64,000 nt of DNA from Chitinivibrionales bacterium (GTDB taxonomy: Bacteria > Fibrobacterota > Chitinivibrionia > Chitinivibrionales > WJKA01): positions 1-64,000 of the forward strand of contig WJLW01000089.1 in assembly GCA_014728295.1 (NCBI GenBank), in the 5' to 3' direction. Shown piece after piece: positions 27,121 to 35,337 of the stretch (positions are counted from its first letter, which is position 1; every line of letters starts with the position of its first letter). A program made the translations under genes and the position numbers. The notes below the pieces were generated by a model. It was given only the letters and a program-made list of their open reading frames with translations. It ran no database searches and was not told the DNA's origin.

Positions 27121-28695
27121 ATGAAAACGTTCGCTCACATCTCGATTATCATATTGCTGATCGTTATATCGGTGGGCTTTAATGCAGGGCTGGTTGATGT
27201 TCGCATGGCAGAGATCAAGCATCTGATCGGCAAAATTACCGTTGATGAAGACGCGTCGCAAACCTTTGGTATAGTCGCGAAATACGAACTGATCAGACGG
27301 CGAATGCTGTATGGGGAAGAAGATATCGAGAACTACGAGCTTGAAGCCAAGGTTGCCGCCCTCACCGCATCATCATCGGGTGATAAAGCCGAATTAGATG
27401 AAAAATCGTGGATTAAGGCCCCCATTCGCGGGGTACTTGGCGCTATTCGCTTTTGTCTCGGCAAAGAACAGCTCGATCCTGATGATGATAATGAAATTGC
27501 CAGGGTACTTGAAATCGGCTATTTCTGGGAGCGTAACCGAAAATATCCCGAGGCTATCAAGATATACAATGAGGTTCTGGAAATGCCGGGCGTCTCCGCT
27601 GAAATAAAATCAGCAGTTATGGCACACAAAGCATTTTGTCATTCGATGCTGAGTGAATATAGCGTTTCAAAGGATATTTACGAGCATGTTATCAATACGT
27701 ATCCGACAACGCAAGCCGGCGTGCTCTCGTGGAAATTGCTTGATTTTATCGAATCAATGGAACAGGAACGCCTGGAACTGCAGGAAAAAAATCTTTCCGA
27801 TTTTGAAAAGGCCAAGCAATTCTATCTGGTTATGGATTATCGCAATGCCATCAAGTACTTCTCTCGCTACCTTCAGCAGAACCATAAGGGGCGGCAGGAG
27901 TGGGAGGCGCGATATTTCAAAGGGCGGGTGCATGAAGAAATCGGTGAAACCGACGAGGCTGTAGCTGAGTACTACAAAGTTATACGCAACAATAAAAAGG
28001 GCAAGTGGTCGCGTCAGGCAAACCGTCGCATGATTATGCTCGGGGAGTTCTACGAGCATAAGAAACAGATTGCCGAGGAGGCGCGCAAGCAGCTCCAAGC
28101 CTTTAAGGATCTGAATTTCATCAGCAAGATGGATCGTTATGCAGATCTGGTCGAGGAAAGCTCTCTGCGCAGAGAACTGCTGGCAAAATCCCGGAAGAAA
28201 CAGGAACCCCGTCCCGGTGTCGACGATAGTCTCATGGCCATGATAAACCAGATCGGCAATCTCGACCTTACCGGCGAGAAGGAAGCGAAACGAAGAAAGG
28301 AAATCGAAAAACTGCGTCGCGAATTAATAGACAAAGGCAAGTTGTCACAGGCAGAACTACACGAGATAGAGCGCATGCAGGCAATAAAGCAGAACCCGTT
28401 CCGGCGTCCAACTGCGCTCAAAAAGGTTATCGACCGCAACTCCAGCCAGTTGAAATATCTCTACGACAAACGCCTCAGGCGAGGCCAGAAACTCTCGGGG
28501 CGCATGGAAGTGTCGATCAAAATACGCGCAGACGGTTCGGTTGCGCAGGCGCGGCCGGTGAAAACTGACATCGGCGACAGTTCCTTCGAACAGCAGGTGA
28601 TAGACCGAATTCGCACCTGGCGCTTTGCTGCGGTTCCCGATTCGCTGGGAGATTTAACCGTAAACTATCCTTTTGAGTTTTATGAAGGGTATTAG
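27121..28695 (+). CDS. TPR protein with TonB/AgmX-type C-terminal domain
   Basis: A 524-residue membrane-anchored protein. An N-terminal hydrophobic anchor (about 5-25) is followed by helical TPR-like repeats (about 120-330), a charged coiled-coil segment (about 385-430) and a C-terminal domain with MEVSIKIRADGSV, then QQVIDRIRTWRFAAVP, typical of TonB-C/AgmX energy-transducing modules. It could link an inner-membrane motor to the outer membrane or act in gliding- or secretion-type complexes. The start is 6 bp after the GGDEF stop, so they are co-transcribed. Confidence 0.75.
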   Translation: MKTFAHISIIILLIVISVGFNAGLVDVRMAEIKHLIGKITVDEDASQTFGIVAKYELIRRRMLYGEEDIENYELEAKVAALTASSSGDKAELDEKSWIKAPIRGVLGAIRFCLGKEQLDPDDDNEIARVLEIGYFWERNRKYPEAIKIYNEVLEMPGVSAEIKSAVMAHKAFCHSMLSEYSVSKDIYEHVINTYPTTQAGVLSWKLLDFIESMEQERLELQEKNLSDFEKAKQFYLVMDYRNAIKYFSRYLQQNHKGRQEWEARYFKGRVHEEIGETDEAVAEYYKVIRNNKKGKWSRQANRRMIMLGEFYEHKKQIAEEARKQLQAFKDLNFISKMDRYADLVEESSLRRELLAKSRKKQEPRPGVDDSLMAMINQIGNLDLTGEKEAKRRKEIEKLRRELIDKGKLSQAELHEIERMQAIKQNPFRRPTALKKVIDRNSSQLKYLYDKRLRRGQKLSGRMEVSIKIRADGSVAQARPVKTDIGDSSFEQQVIDRIRTWRFAAVPDSLGDLTVNYPFEFYEGY

Positions 28696-28775
28696 TACTT
28701 TCTTTGTGACGCGCCCCTGCCGAAACGTATTTTTCGTACCCCACAATTAAAAAAACCACCTACGGAGGTTATGCC

Positions 28776-28895
28776 ATGGGAAAAGGCGATAAGCGTACCA
28801 AACGCGGCAAAATTTTTAGCAGCAGCAACGGAAAAGTCCGTCCCAAAAAGAAAAAAAATGCCAAGCACAATGCTGCTCATGCCGCAACTGCCTGA
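28776..28895 (+). CDS. 30S ribosomal protein THX
   Basis: A 39-residue basic protein beginning MGKGDKRTKRGKIF and continuing NGKVRPKKKK, the hallmark of the small ribosomal protein THX (bTHX) that sits in the head of the 30S subunit. The Thermus protein has the same opening. A strong GGAGG lies 7 bp before the ATG. The C-terminus adds a His/Ala-rich tail beyond the core sequence. The gene is too short for most length cut-offs. Confidence 0.93.
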   Translation: MGKGDKRTKRGKIFSSSNGKVRPKKKKNAKHNAAHAATA

Positions 28896-28918
28896 GCGGA
28901 AACGAACGTGCCTTGCGT

Positions 28919-28960
28919 AAGCGCCGACTGGGGAGATTGCCACATGAAAATGCGGCGCTT
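28919..28960. terminator. Hairpin between the convergent THX and GH3 genes
   Basis: A perfect 8-bp stem (AAGCGCCG 28919-28926 with CGGCGCTT 28953-28960) encloses a 26-nt loop and is followed by a T-rich TTCTATTT on the plus strand. It sits between two converging stop codons, a normal place for a shared terminator, although the loop is long. Confidence 0.45.
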
Positions 28961-28961
28961 T

Positions 28962-30638
28962 CTATTTCTGGAGCTGTTTCAATATTTGCAGATGAACGGT
29001 GTTTCGGGTGAGATAGCATTCTTTGTATTGTCCGTCGCGTGTCCCGCGCGCAATTAATGCCTCCTTGAACTTCTGTGCCGAGTCTTGCGAAAGCTCTCTG
29101 ACCACCGGCGGCTTGAGCCGTTGAGAACCGCGCTTGCCGGCATACTCGCGGTTGAGCTTTTGGAGCTGGGTGTCAACGTGTGCGGCAAAGCTCTGCTGGG
29201 CCTCAGCCGGTGTTTCCGGTGCGAATTCGGCATATAGCACATATTCCGCAGCCTGCTCATCGCAATACATGCGATAAAAGGAGGCCGGTATGTTGTGCGC
29301 GGACATGACATCCTGTACTGCTTGAATCACTTGCAGTTCGGTCAGCTTTTCGCCCGACAGGCTGGTGACGCCCTCTCCTTTCTGGATGAATTTGATCAGG
29401 GGAAAGCGATTGTAGAAACCGGCAATTTCTATAAGATCGTTAATATCGTAGCGATAAAGCCCGGTGCCGTTGCTGAATATGAGGTAGTAGCGCTTGCCAA
29501 CCTCGACTTCATGTGCCGAAAGCGCGCGGGGCTCCCTGGTCTCGCGCTGCTGCTCTTCGATAAATTCGTAGTGACTCAAGTGATAGGGCAATACGGCATA
29601 GTCCCAATCGTTGCTCAAGACGACGCCGCGCGTCTCGCTGGCAAAATAGCCGAAGGTTCGCATGACCGTTTGCTGATCAAAGTAGCCTTCGAGTTGCGGC
29701 AGAACCAGTCTGAAATTGCCCTGTTTCCATATGTTGAGGCAGGCCAGGTCGGGCCAATAATGCCGTGGACGCAGATCGCTCCCGAAGCGCTGCCGCAGGG
29801 TCTCCAGCCTGTGGGCCCGTTTCGGTTTCGGCTTAAAATAAGCCAGCACTTCCTCTTTATCTGCTCCGTGAAGCAGATTGGCTGCCGACTTGCGCAGTGT
29901 CCCGTCATGGATGTCCTTGATCATGTCGTCAAAATTTTCAATGATCGTTGCGTGAAATCGAAGCAGATTGGACGGACTGGGGCAGATGATGTAGGATATG
30001 GATTCGGCTAAAGCGCACCGCATCATGGCATAATATTTCTCAGAATAGTCTTTTATGCATAATACGGGATAGGGGGTCGAATAGGTTTTTTTCAGAATCC
30101 CCGGTATATTCTTGTAAGTGATGCCTGAAATTGAGCCATAGGGCGTTCCATCTTCAACTCTGCCTTCTTCTGCCGGCGAGACGGCAGAAAAGCTTTTGCC
30201 ATTAAAAAGGCCGGGATTGTCTTTTGAACAGGTGTAAAGCCAGAGCCGGCTCAGTGTATTGTGCACGTTTTGGAGATACTGTGGTGAAATGGGTATCAAT
30301 TTAGGTTTGCTTGTCGTTCCGCTGGTGGTGTTGTAAATTAACGGTTTGCCGGGAAACAGCTCATCCGCGGCTCCTTTGCACATGCGATCTATATACGGCC
30401 GGAAATCTTCGAATGTCCGCACCGGCAGAGCTTTGCGGTAATCCTGTACGGTCTTGATTTTATCAAATCCATTATCTTTACCGAAACGTGTATCCCTGCA
30501 TTCTGCGACGAGTCGACTGATGAACTCTTGCTCGGCTTTCTGCGCATCCAGGCTTGCAGCGGTGAATTTTTTCAATAGCGGAGCACCTACCAGATTCATG
30601 ATTAATTTCGGCATAAAAGACTTTGAAAAGGGATTCAT
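28962..30638 (-). CDS. GH3-family acyl-adenylating enzyme
   Basis: A 558-residue protein of the GH3 fold. In plants these enzymes adenylate carboxylic acids such as indole-3-acetate and jasmonate and join them to amino acids. The ATP-binding motif TSGTTSKPKLIP is clear, and later blocks (YLIFSNGTGLYRYDINDLIE, then LTELQV) match the family. Bacterial homologues have no settled substrate. It is a single gene with an ATG 200 bp from the divergent YchJ-type gene; no partner biosynthetic gene is adjacent. Confidence 0.85.
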   Translation of the reverse strand: MNPFSKSFMPKLIMNLVGAPLLKKFTAASLDAQKAEQEFISRLVAECRDTRFGKDNGFDKIKTVQDYRKALPVRTFEDFRPYIDRMCKGAADELFPGKPLIYNTTSGTTSKPKLIPISPQYLQNVHNTLSRLWLYTCSKDNPGLFNGKSFSAVSPAEEGRVEDGTPYGSISGITYKNIPGILKKTYSTPYPVLCIKDYSEKYYAMMRCALAESISYIICPSPSNLLRFHATIIENFDDMIKDIHDGTLRKSAANLLHGADKEEVLAYFKPKPKRAHRLETLRQRFGSDLRPRHYWPDLACLNIWKQGNFRLVLPQLEGYFDQQTVMRTFGYFASETRGVVLSNDWDYAVLPYHLSHYEFIEEQQRETREPRALSAHEVEVGKRYYLIFSNGTGLYRYDINDLIEIAGFYNRFPLIKFIQKGEGVTSLSGEKLTELQVIQAVQDVMSAHNIPASFYRMYCDEQAAEYVLYAEFAPETPAEAQQSFAAHVDTQLQKLNREYAGKRGSQRLKPPVVRELSQDSAQKFKEALIARGTRDGQYKECYLTRNTVHLQILKQLQK

Positions 30639-30841
30639 ACTGCTTCTCCTTTATAAAAGGGTCTGTATGTGCTGAAAACTTATGGATTTGCATTTTAAAG
30701 CGCCGAACCGCTCAGAGGTGTGACATGTCTCCTTCCAGAAAATAATCAATTTCAGTAGCATCGCGTTATGTCAATATGCTAATTTTTACGATACCGGAAC
30801 TATGGCATCATGCGTGCCATCAATTTTTCAAGGATTGAGCC

Positions 30842-31336
30842 ATGACGCAAAGCTGTCCGTGCGGTTCGGCAAAAGTATATGCGCAATGCTGCGAACCGAT
30901 GCATATGGGTGAACGAAATGCGACAACCGCCGAAGAGCTGCTACGCTCGAGATATAGTGCATATGACAAGGGAGAGGTCGACTATATTTGCCGAACCATC
31001 CACCCAAAGCATAGTAACGAATACGATAAGGCCGGCATTCAGAAGTGGGCGATGCAGGCAATCTGGAACGGCTTGAGCATTATTTCAGTGGAAAAGGGTG
31101 GCGAGCAGGATAGTGAAGGGTGGGTTGAATTCAAAGCATTTTATGAGCAGAACGATAAAGAGCACATTCTCCATGAAGTTTCATATTTCAAGAAAGCTGC
31201 AAACGCCTGGTTCTACATCAGCGGTGAGGCCGGCCGGAGTGTTCCCCTGCAACGCGAGTCGCCCAAAGTCGGCCGTAACGCTCCCTGCCCCTGCGGCAGC
31301 GGTAAAAAGCACAAAAAATGCTGCGCTACTGCATAA
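30842..31336 (+). CDS. YchJ-family SEC-C motif protein
   Basis: A 164-residue protein with a SEC-C zinc motif at each end: [13 protein letters not shown] near the N-terminus and [13 protein letters not shown] at the C-terminus. Between them lies an NTF2-like domain with [17 protein letters not shown], as in YchJ/UPF0225. The C-terminal motif is the same zinc module used by SecA. The substrate or partner is unknown. It stands alone between the GH3 and sigma-factor genes. Confidence 0.9.
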   Translation: MTQSCPCGSAKVYAQCCEPMHMGERNATTAEELLRSRYSAYDKGEVDYICRTIHPKHSNEYDKAGIQKWAMQAIWNGLSIISVEKGGEQDSEGWVEFKAFYEQNDKEHILHEVSYFKKAANAWFYISGEAGRSVPLQRESPKVGRNAPCPCGSGKKHKKCCATA

Positions 31337-31493
31337 TCGGCGCGCAGGTAATGAATCTGCTGTTCAGCAACCAGCATTTGTCGGCATTGCAGCACAAAAG
31401 AGTTAGCATTTCCTATTGCGCGCAGTTGGCAATTTTACTATCTTTTTAACCAGACGCGGAAATGCTGCTTTTTAACATACGATTCAGGGCGCT

Positions 31494-32357
31494 ATGGCAC
31501 GCAAATCATTAGTAGAGTCGCATTTACTCACCGAAGATGGCTCACTGGCACTGTATCTTAAAGAAATCGGCAAGTGCAAACCGTTGCACGCCACGGAAGA
31601 AGCTGCGCTGGCAGCTCGCATACGCAAAGGAGACCGCAAGGCGCTGGAGAAGCTGGTGCACGCTAATCTGCGCTTTGTTGTAAGTGTGTGCAAAAACTAT
31701 CAGAACCAGGGACTTCCCCTATGCGATCTTATCAATGAGGGCAATCTTGGCCTGATCAAGGCCGCCGGACGCTTTGATGAAAAGAAAAATTTCAAATTCA
31801 TTTCATATGCAGTATGGTGGATACGGCAGGCAATTTTGCAGGCCCTTGCCGAACAGTCCCGCATAACCAAATTGCCGCTTAATCGTGTCGGTACAATCCA
31901 TAAAATCGGCAAAACGCAAAGCAGACTGGAGCAGAAATACCGGCGCTTGCCCAATACCGAGGAAATTGCGGCCGAGTTGGGTATGAAAGAGCGCGACGTG
32001 CGAGATGCTCTGCGTATCGGTCCCCGCCATGCTTCGTTTGATGCACCACTGTTCAATAACGAAACAGCCCAAATGCTTGACGTATACTTCGATAAAGATC
32101 AGGTGCGCCCGGACGAAAGCATTACCGAAATATCCCTGCAGGAAGAGATTTTTCGCAATCTCAACACGCTTTCCTTTCGCCAGCGAGAGGTGCTTTGTCT
32201 CTATTTCGGCATCGGAGAAGACACCGCGCACACACTGGAAGAGATCGGCATTCGCCTCAACCTGACTCGGGAGCGTGTCCGCCAGATAAAAGAGAAGGGA
32301 TTACGCAACCTGAAGTGTTCTCAGCGATTTGAAAAACTAAAAGCGTATCAGAACTGA
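31494..32357 (+). CDS. rpoD: RNA polymerase sigma factor, primary (RpoD) type without region 1.1
   Basis: A 287-residue sigma-70 factor with regions 1.2 (DGSLALYLKEIGK), 2 (NLRFVVSVCKNYQNQG, DLINEGNLGLIKAAGRFD and the WWIRQ -10 recognition stretch), 3 and 4 (TLEEIGIRLNLTRERVRQI). Length and order match the short primary sigma factors of Bacteroidota and Chlorobi, which lack region 1.1. It may be the housekeeping factor or a second primary-like factor; the window cannot decide. Near-consensus -35/-10 promoters in this window fit a standard region 2.4/4.2. Confidence 0.88.
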   Translation: MARKSLVESHLLTEDGSLALYLKEIGKCKPLHATEEAALAARIRKGDRKALEKLVHANLRFVVSVCKNYQNQGLPLCDLINEGNLGLIKAAGRFDEKKNFKFISYAVWWIRQAILQALAEQSRITKLPLNRVGTIHKIGKTQSRLEQKYRRLPNTEEIAAELGMKERDVRDALRIGPRHASFDAPLFNNETAQMLDVYFDKDQVRPDESITEISLQEEIFRNLNTLSFRQREVLCLYFGIGEDTAHTLEEIGIRLNLTRERVRQIKEKGLRNLKCSQRFEKLKAYQN

Positions 32358-32381
32358 CGCCGGGCGCATTCACCTGCTGCC

Positions 32382-33479
32382 CTATTCTTCAAGAACATCT
32401 TTCAACTCCCGCTGCACTGCCACCATATCATTCAGGCGACGCAAGAAGATACCGATGAGATTCGGATCGAAATGCTTTCCGCTCTCTTCCCGCAGAAAGG
32501 CGGTGACTTTCTCCAGTGGCCAGGGGTCTTTATAAGGACGTCGCGAAGAGAGGGCGTCGAATACATCACTGATTGCCGTCATTCTGCCTTCGATCGCAAT
32601 ATCAGCACCCACTTTGCCGTGCGGATATCCCGTACCGTTCCACTTTTCATGATGGTCGAGGGCCAGCTTCTGGGCGCAGCGCAGCAACTGACTTTCGCCG
32701 CCTTTAAGAATTTCGTAACCGAAGATCGTGTGTTTCTTCATGATGGCCCACTCTTCGTTATCCAGCTTGCCCGGTTTGAGCAGAATGCGGTCGGGGATGC
32801 CAACTTTGCCGATATCGTGCATAGGAGCCGCCAGGCAAATGGTGTCGACCTCTTCCTGCGCCCAGCCTAACTGCCGGGCAAGAATTGCGCAGTATTTTCC
32901 AACGCGGATAATATGGTTCCGGGTTTCGGGATCCTTGAACTTTGTCGCATGTGACAACCGATAAATCACGTCTTCATGAGCGCCGCGCAGCTTTTTATAC
33001 AGCATGGCATTTTCTATCGTCGATGCGGCATACACGGCGATATGCTTGAGCAGATGTACATCATCTTCGGTAAACGTTTCGTTGTCCTGCTTGTTGATTA
33101 CTTCGAATACGCCAATTGCTTTGTCGTTTTTGTCAATAAGCGGGATTGTTAGAATCGTTCGGGTGCGATATCCGGTGTCTTTGTCAACCGAACTGTTAAA
33201 GCGCGGATCATTATAGGCATCGGTGATGTTGATAGTTTCGCCCGATTGGTAGACATTGCCGACGATGCCTTTCTTATTCGGCACTCTTATCTCATTGACG
33301 CCGTGGGCAACGATGGTCCACAACTCGGCAGTCAGGTCGTCGTGCAGAAAAATGCTGCAGCGATCACAATTGAGAATCAGCTTGGTAGTGTCCATCATTT
33401 TGATCAGGATAGTTTTGAGGTCACGCTCCTTGACCAGGCTTTCGGACAACTCCAGCAATAGATACAGTTTGTTTTCCAT
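32382..33479 (-). CDS. GAF and HD-GYP domain phosphodiesterase
   Basis: A 365-residue soluble protein. An N-terminal GAF domain (about 15-165) precedes an HD-GYP domain (about 175-345) with HDIGKVGIPD, HHEKWNGTGYP and DVFDALSSRRPYK. All metal and GYP residues are present, so it should hydrolyse cyclic di-GMP. The ATG at 33479 was chosen over 25 upstream open codons. It converges on the sigma-factor gene and is divergent from a STAS protein and a stand-alone HD-GYP N-terminal module, suggesting a local c-di-GMP signalling group. Confidence 0.93.
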   Translation of the reverse strand: MENKLYLLLELSESLVKERDLKTILIKMMDTTKLILNCDRCSIFLHDDLTAELWTIVAHGVNEIRVPNKKGIVGNVYQSGETINITDAYNDPRFNSSVDKDTGYRTRTILTIPLIDKNDKAIGVFEVINKQDNETFTEDDVHLLKHIAVYAASTIENAMLYKKLRGAHEDVIYRLSHATKFKDPETRNHIIRVGKYCAILARQLGWAQEEVDTICLAAPMHDIGKVGIPDRILLKPGKLDNEEWAIMKKHTIFGYEILKGGESQLLRCAQKLALDHHEKWNGTGYPHGKVGADIAIEGRMTAISDVFDALSSRRPYKDPWPLEKVTAFLREESGKHFDPNLIGIFLRRLNDMVAVQRELKDVLEE

Positions 33480-33558
33480 CTCTATGCACCCTGCTGAAAT
33501 ATATGACAAATCGAAACTGGATTCATTGTACCATGAAGCAAACAGAAGCGACAATACA

Positions 33559-33587
33559 ATCGTGCGAATTTAAATACGAAGCACGAT
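33559..33587. promoter_or_regulatory. Dyad in the 353-bp gap between HD-GYP and STAS genes
   Basis: ATCGTGC (33559-33565) and GCACGAT (33581-33587) form a perfect 7-bp inverted repeat with a 15-bp AT-rich spacer, about 80 bp upstream of the HD-GYP start. It is a candidate operator. No gene was seen in the rest of 33480-33832. Confidence 0.35.
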
Positions 33588-33832
33588 GACGCTTGATGGC
33601 AAGGTGAAGTATCGAATAAATCAACTCTGGATAGCCCATAGCGGCGCGTCGGACGGCCTCGACAACTAATGGCACCAGTAACGTGGCGTATCCATCTTGC
33701 GTCCTTGCTTATGTCAGTAGCTTTTCCCGCACAATTACCGTTGCACCACAATCTGGAAAATAGCAGAATAAATATGCGGCCAAATAGTGCGAAGCTGCGC
33801 ATGTAACATTCCTGCCGGCAAGGAGTCTGCTT

Positions 33833-34165
33833 ATGGGTCTTGCGATATCGGAGAAACACGGCTATACTATGCTCACCTGCCAGGAGGCAATTATCGAAAG
33901 CGATGATCTCCGGGAACTCAGAAACAAGGTTTCCGAACTGTGCAGCGGCGGAACAAAACGGATTGCAGTCGAACTTGCCGAGGGCACATTTCTCAATTCG
34001 ATGTCGGTCGGCATCCTGTTGCAATGTCACATGCAGGTCGACGATCGCGATGGAGAATTCGCTATCATTCACGCCAATCGGGAAGATGAGGATTTGCTCG
34101 ACACGCTCAACCTTACCTGCCTGCTTAAAACGTATGCCTCGGTTGACGAGCTTGCAACCGATTGA
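33833..34165 (+). CDS. STAS-domain protein (anti-sigma factor antagonist-like)
   Basis: A 110-residue single STAS domain. The loop FLNSMSVGILL matches the conserved phosphorylatable-serine loop of SpoIIAA/RsbV proteins, and the ends (VELAEG, FAIIHANRED) fit the fold. It probably takes part in a partner-switching circuit with a serine kinase encoded elsewhere. A small PilZ/HD-GYP-accessory-like gene follows after 29 bp. Confidence 0.78.
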   Translation: MGLAISEKHGYTMLTCQEAIIESDDLRELRNKVSELCSGGTKRIAVELAEGTFLNSMSVGILLQCHMQVDDRDGEFAIIHANREDEDLLDTLNLTCLLKTYASVDELATD

Positions 34166-34194
34166 CACGCACGTGATGGGAAGGCGATCTGCCT

Positions 34195-34425
34195 GTGGTT
34201 AAATGCAGCATCGATGAAGTTCATGCAGGTATGACGGTTGCCGAACCGGCATTTGTTGCACAGCACAAAATGCTGCTGGCAGCCAGAGTCAGACTGAGTT
34301 ACGCCAGCATCAATTCGCTGAAAAACAAAGGTATCAAATCGCTTTTTATCGAGGTTAAAGGAGCCGAGGATACTGCTGCTCGAAAGCAAAAGTGGTCAAC
34401 GCCTGTCAAAGCCGTTAGCCGTTGA
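34195..34425 (+). CDS. Stand-alone HD-GYP N-terminal module (small protein)
   Basis: A 76-residue protein with GTG start. The pattern VHAGMTVAEPAFV...LLAARVRLSYASINSLKNKGI.SLFI resembles the small beta-rich domain found at the N-terminus of many HD-GYP proteins, but no phosphodiesterase domain follows. It may bind or regulate an HD-GYP enzyme such as the one at 32382-33479, or be a fragment left after domain loss. It follows the STAS gene closely. Confidence 0.55.
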   Translation: MVKCSIDEVHAGMTVAEPAFVAQHKMLLAARVRLSYASINSLKNKGIKSLFIEVKGAEDTAARKQKWSTPVKAVSR

Positions 34426-34470
34426 CATGAGCCAGTTCAAGGGGTTTGTCATCGAGATTGTTTAACCGAT

Positions 34471-35337
34471 TCAAAGTAGGGTGGGATCAAAATCGATGAA
34501 CGGACAGGTTATCCAGACTACAAGAGCGCTATGGCGCACAAAATGGCGTCGCTCCAGGATTTCGGCAAGGTGTATGGTATGGACGGGATCCAGCCAGACG
34601 CCGCTGTGTTCGAAAAAACTTCGGGCGCGCACACAGTAGGTTGTCCAGCTTATCTGCCGCGCAAAGGCAAAATGGATGCGCCCTGAGCGTTGCGCCAGCG
34701 GTTTGACAAAACGGGCAATTCTTGATGTCGAGGTGACAACTGCCTGCAGGTTCTGCCCGACCATGCCAGAGGATTCAATTGCCTCGATAAATCCCCGTGC
34801 CATCACACCGCTTGAATAGGGGAAGAGATGCAGTACTGGACGTCGCTCGCTGTGATCGCGCAATTGTGCAACACACTCGACCAATGCTTTACCGAAAGGA
34901 TTTTCGTGCAGTGTGACGTCCCCGCCAAGGCCCAGTGAGATCGCTTTTCCGGTCAACTCGTACCATTTCAGCCGCAGCAACTGACGCAGCAAGGGACCGC
35001 GTATCGTAACAATCCCGTCGGTCGCCGAATACGTTTGGCGAAGGCGTCTGGCGTAGGGAGAAAGCGGGTTGTTGAGTTCAAGGAAGATGAGCTTTTGTGC
35101 CCCCGCATGCTGCGAGGTTGACAGGTACGATGCCAGTACGATGAAGGTGTGCGCCCCGGCGTCCGAAAGGGTAATGCCGACAGGTATTCGTCCACGTTCG
35201 GCAAAGAAGCGGTCAAATCGACGCACTTTGTTCCCGCCGCCATGGGGCAGCAAATCTTCACGCTTGAGATAAACAGCGTCGGCGATACCGGGTAATTGAA
35301 CCCTTTGAAGTGGCGATGTAGCGTTAATTTGCGGCAA
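34471..35337 (-). CDS. PLP-dependent enzyme, ACC deaminase / D-cysteine desulfhydrase-like
   Basis: A 288-residue fold-type II PLP enzyme, shorter than the usual 325-340 residues. The PLP lysine is K37 in HGGGNKVRR, as in the ACC-deaminase/D-cysteine-desulfhydrase subfamily (YLKREDLLP just before). Middle and C-terminal parts are divergent. The start is TTG at 35337, which overlaps the flavoprotein gene by 14 bp. The shortened C-terminus and the unusual operon suggest a substrate other than D-cysteine or ACC. Third gene of the Lgt-like/flavoprotein/PLP operon. Confidence 0.75.
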   Translation of the reverse strand: MPQINATSPLQRVQLPGIADAVYLKREDLLPHGGGNKVRRFDRFFAERGRIPVGITLSDAGAHTFIVLASYLSTSQHAGAQKLIFLELNNPLSPYARRLRQTYSATDGIVTIRGPLLRQLLRLKWYELTGKAISLGLGGDVTLHENPFGKALVECVAQLRDHSERRPVLHLFPYSSGVMARGFIEAIESSGMVGQNLQAVVTSTSRIARFVKPLAQRSGRIHFAFARQISWTTYCVRARSFFEHSGVWLDPVHTIHLAEILERRHFVRHSALVVWITCPFIDFDPTLL

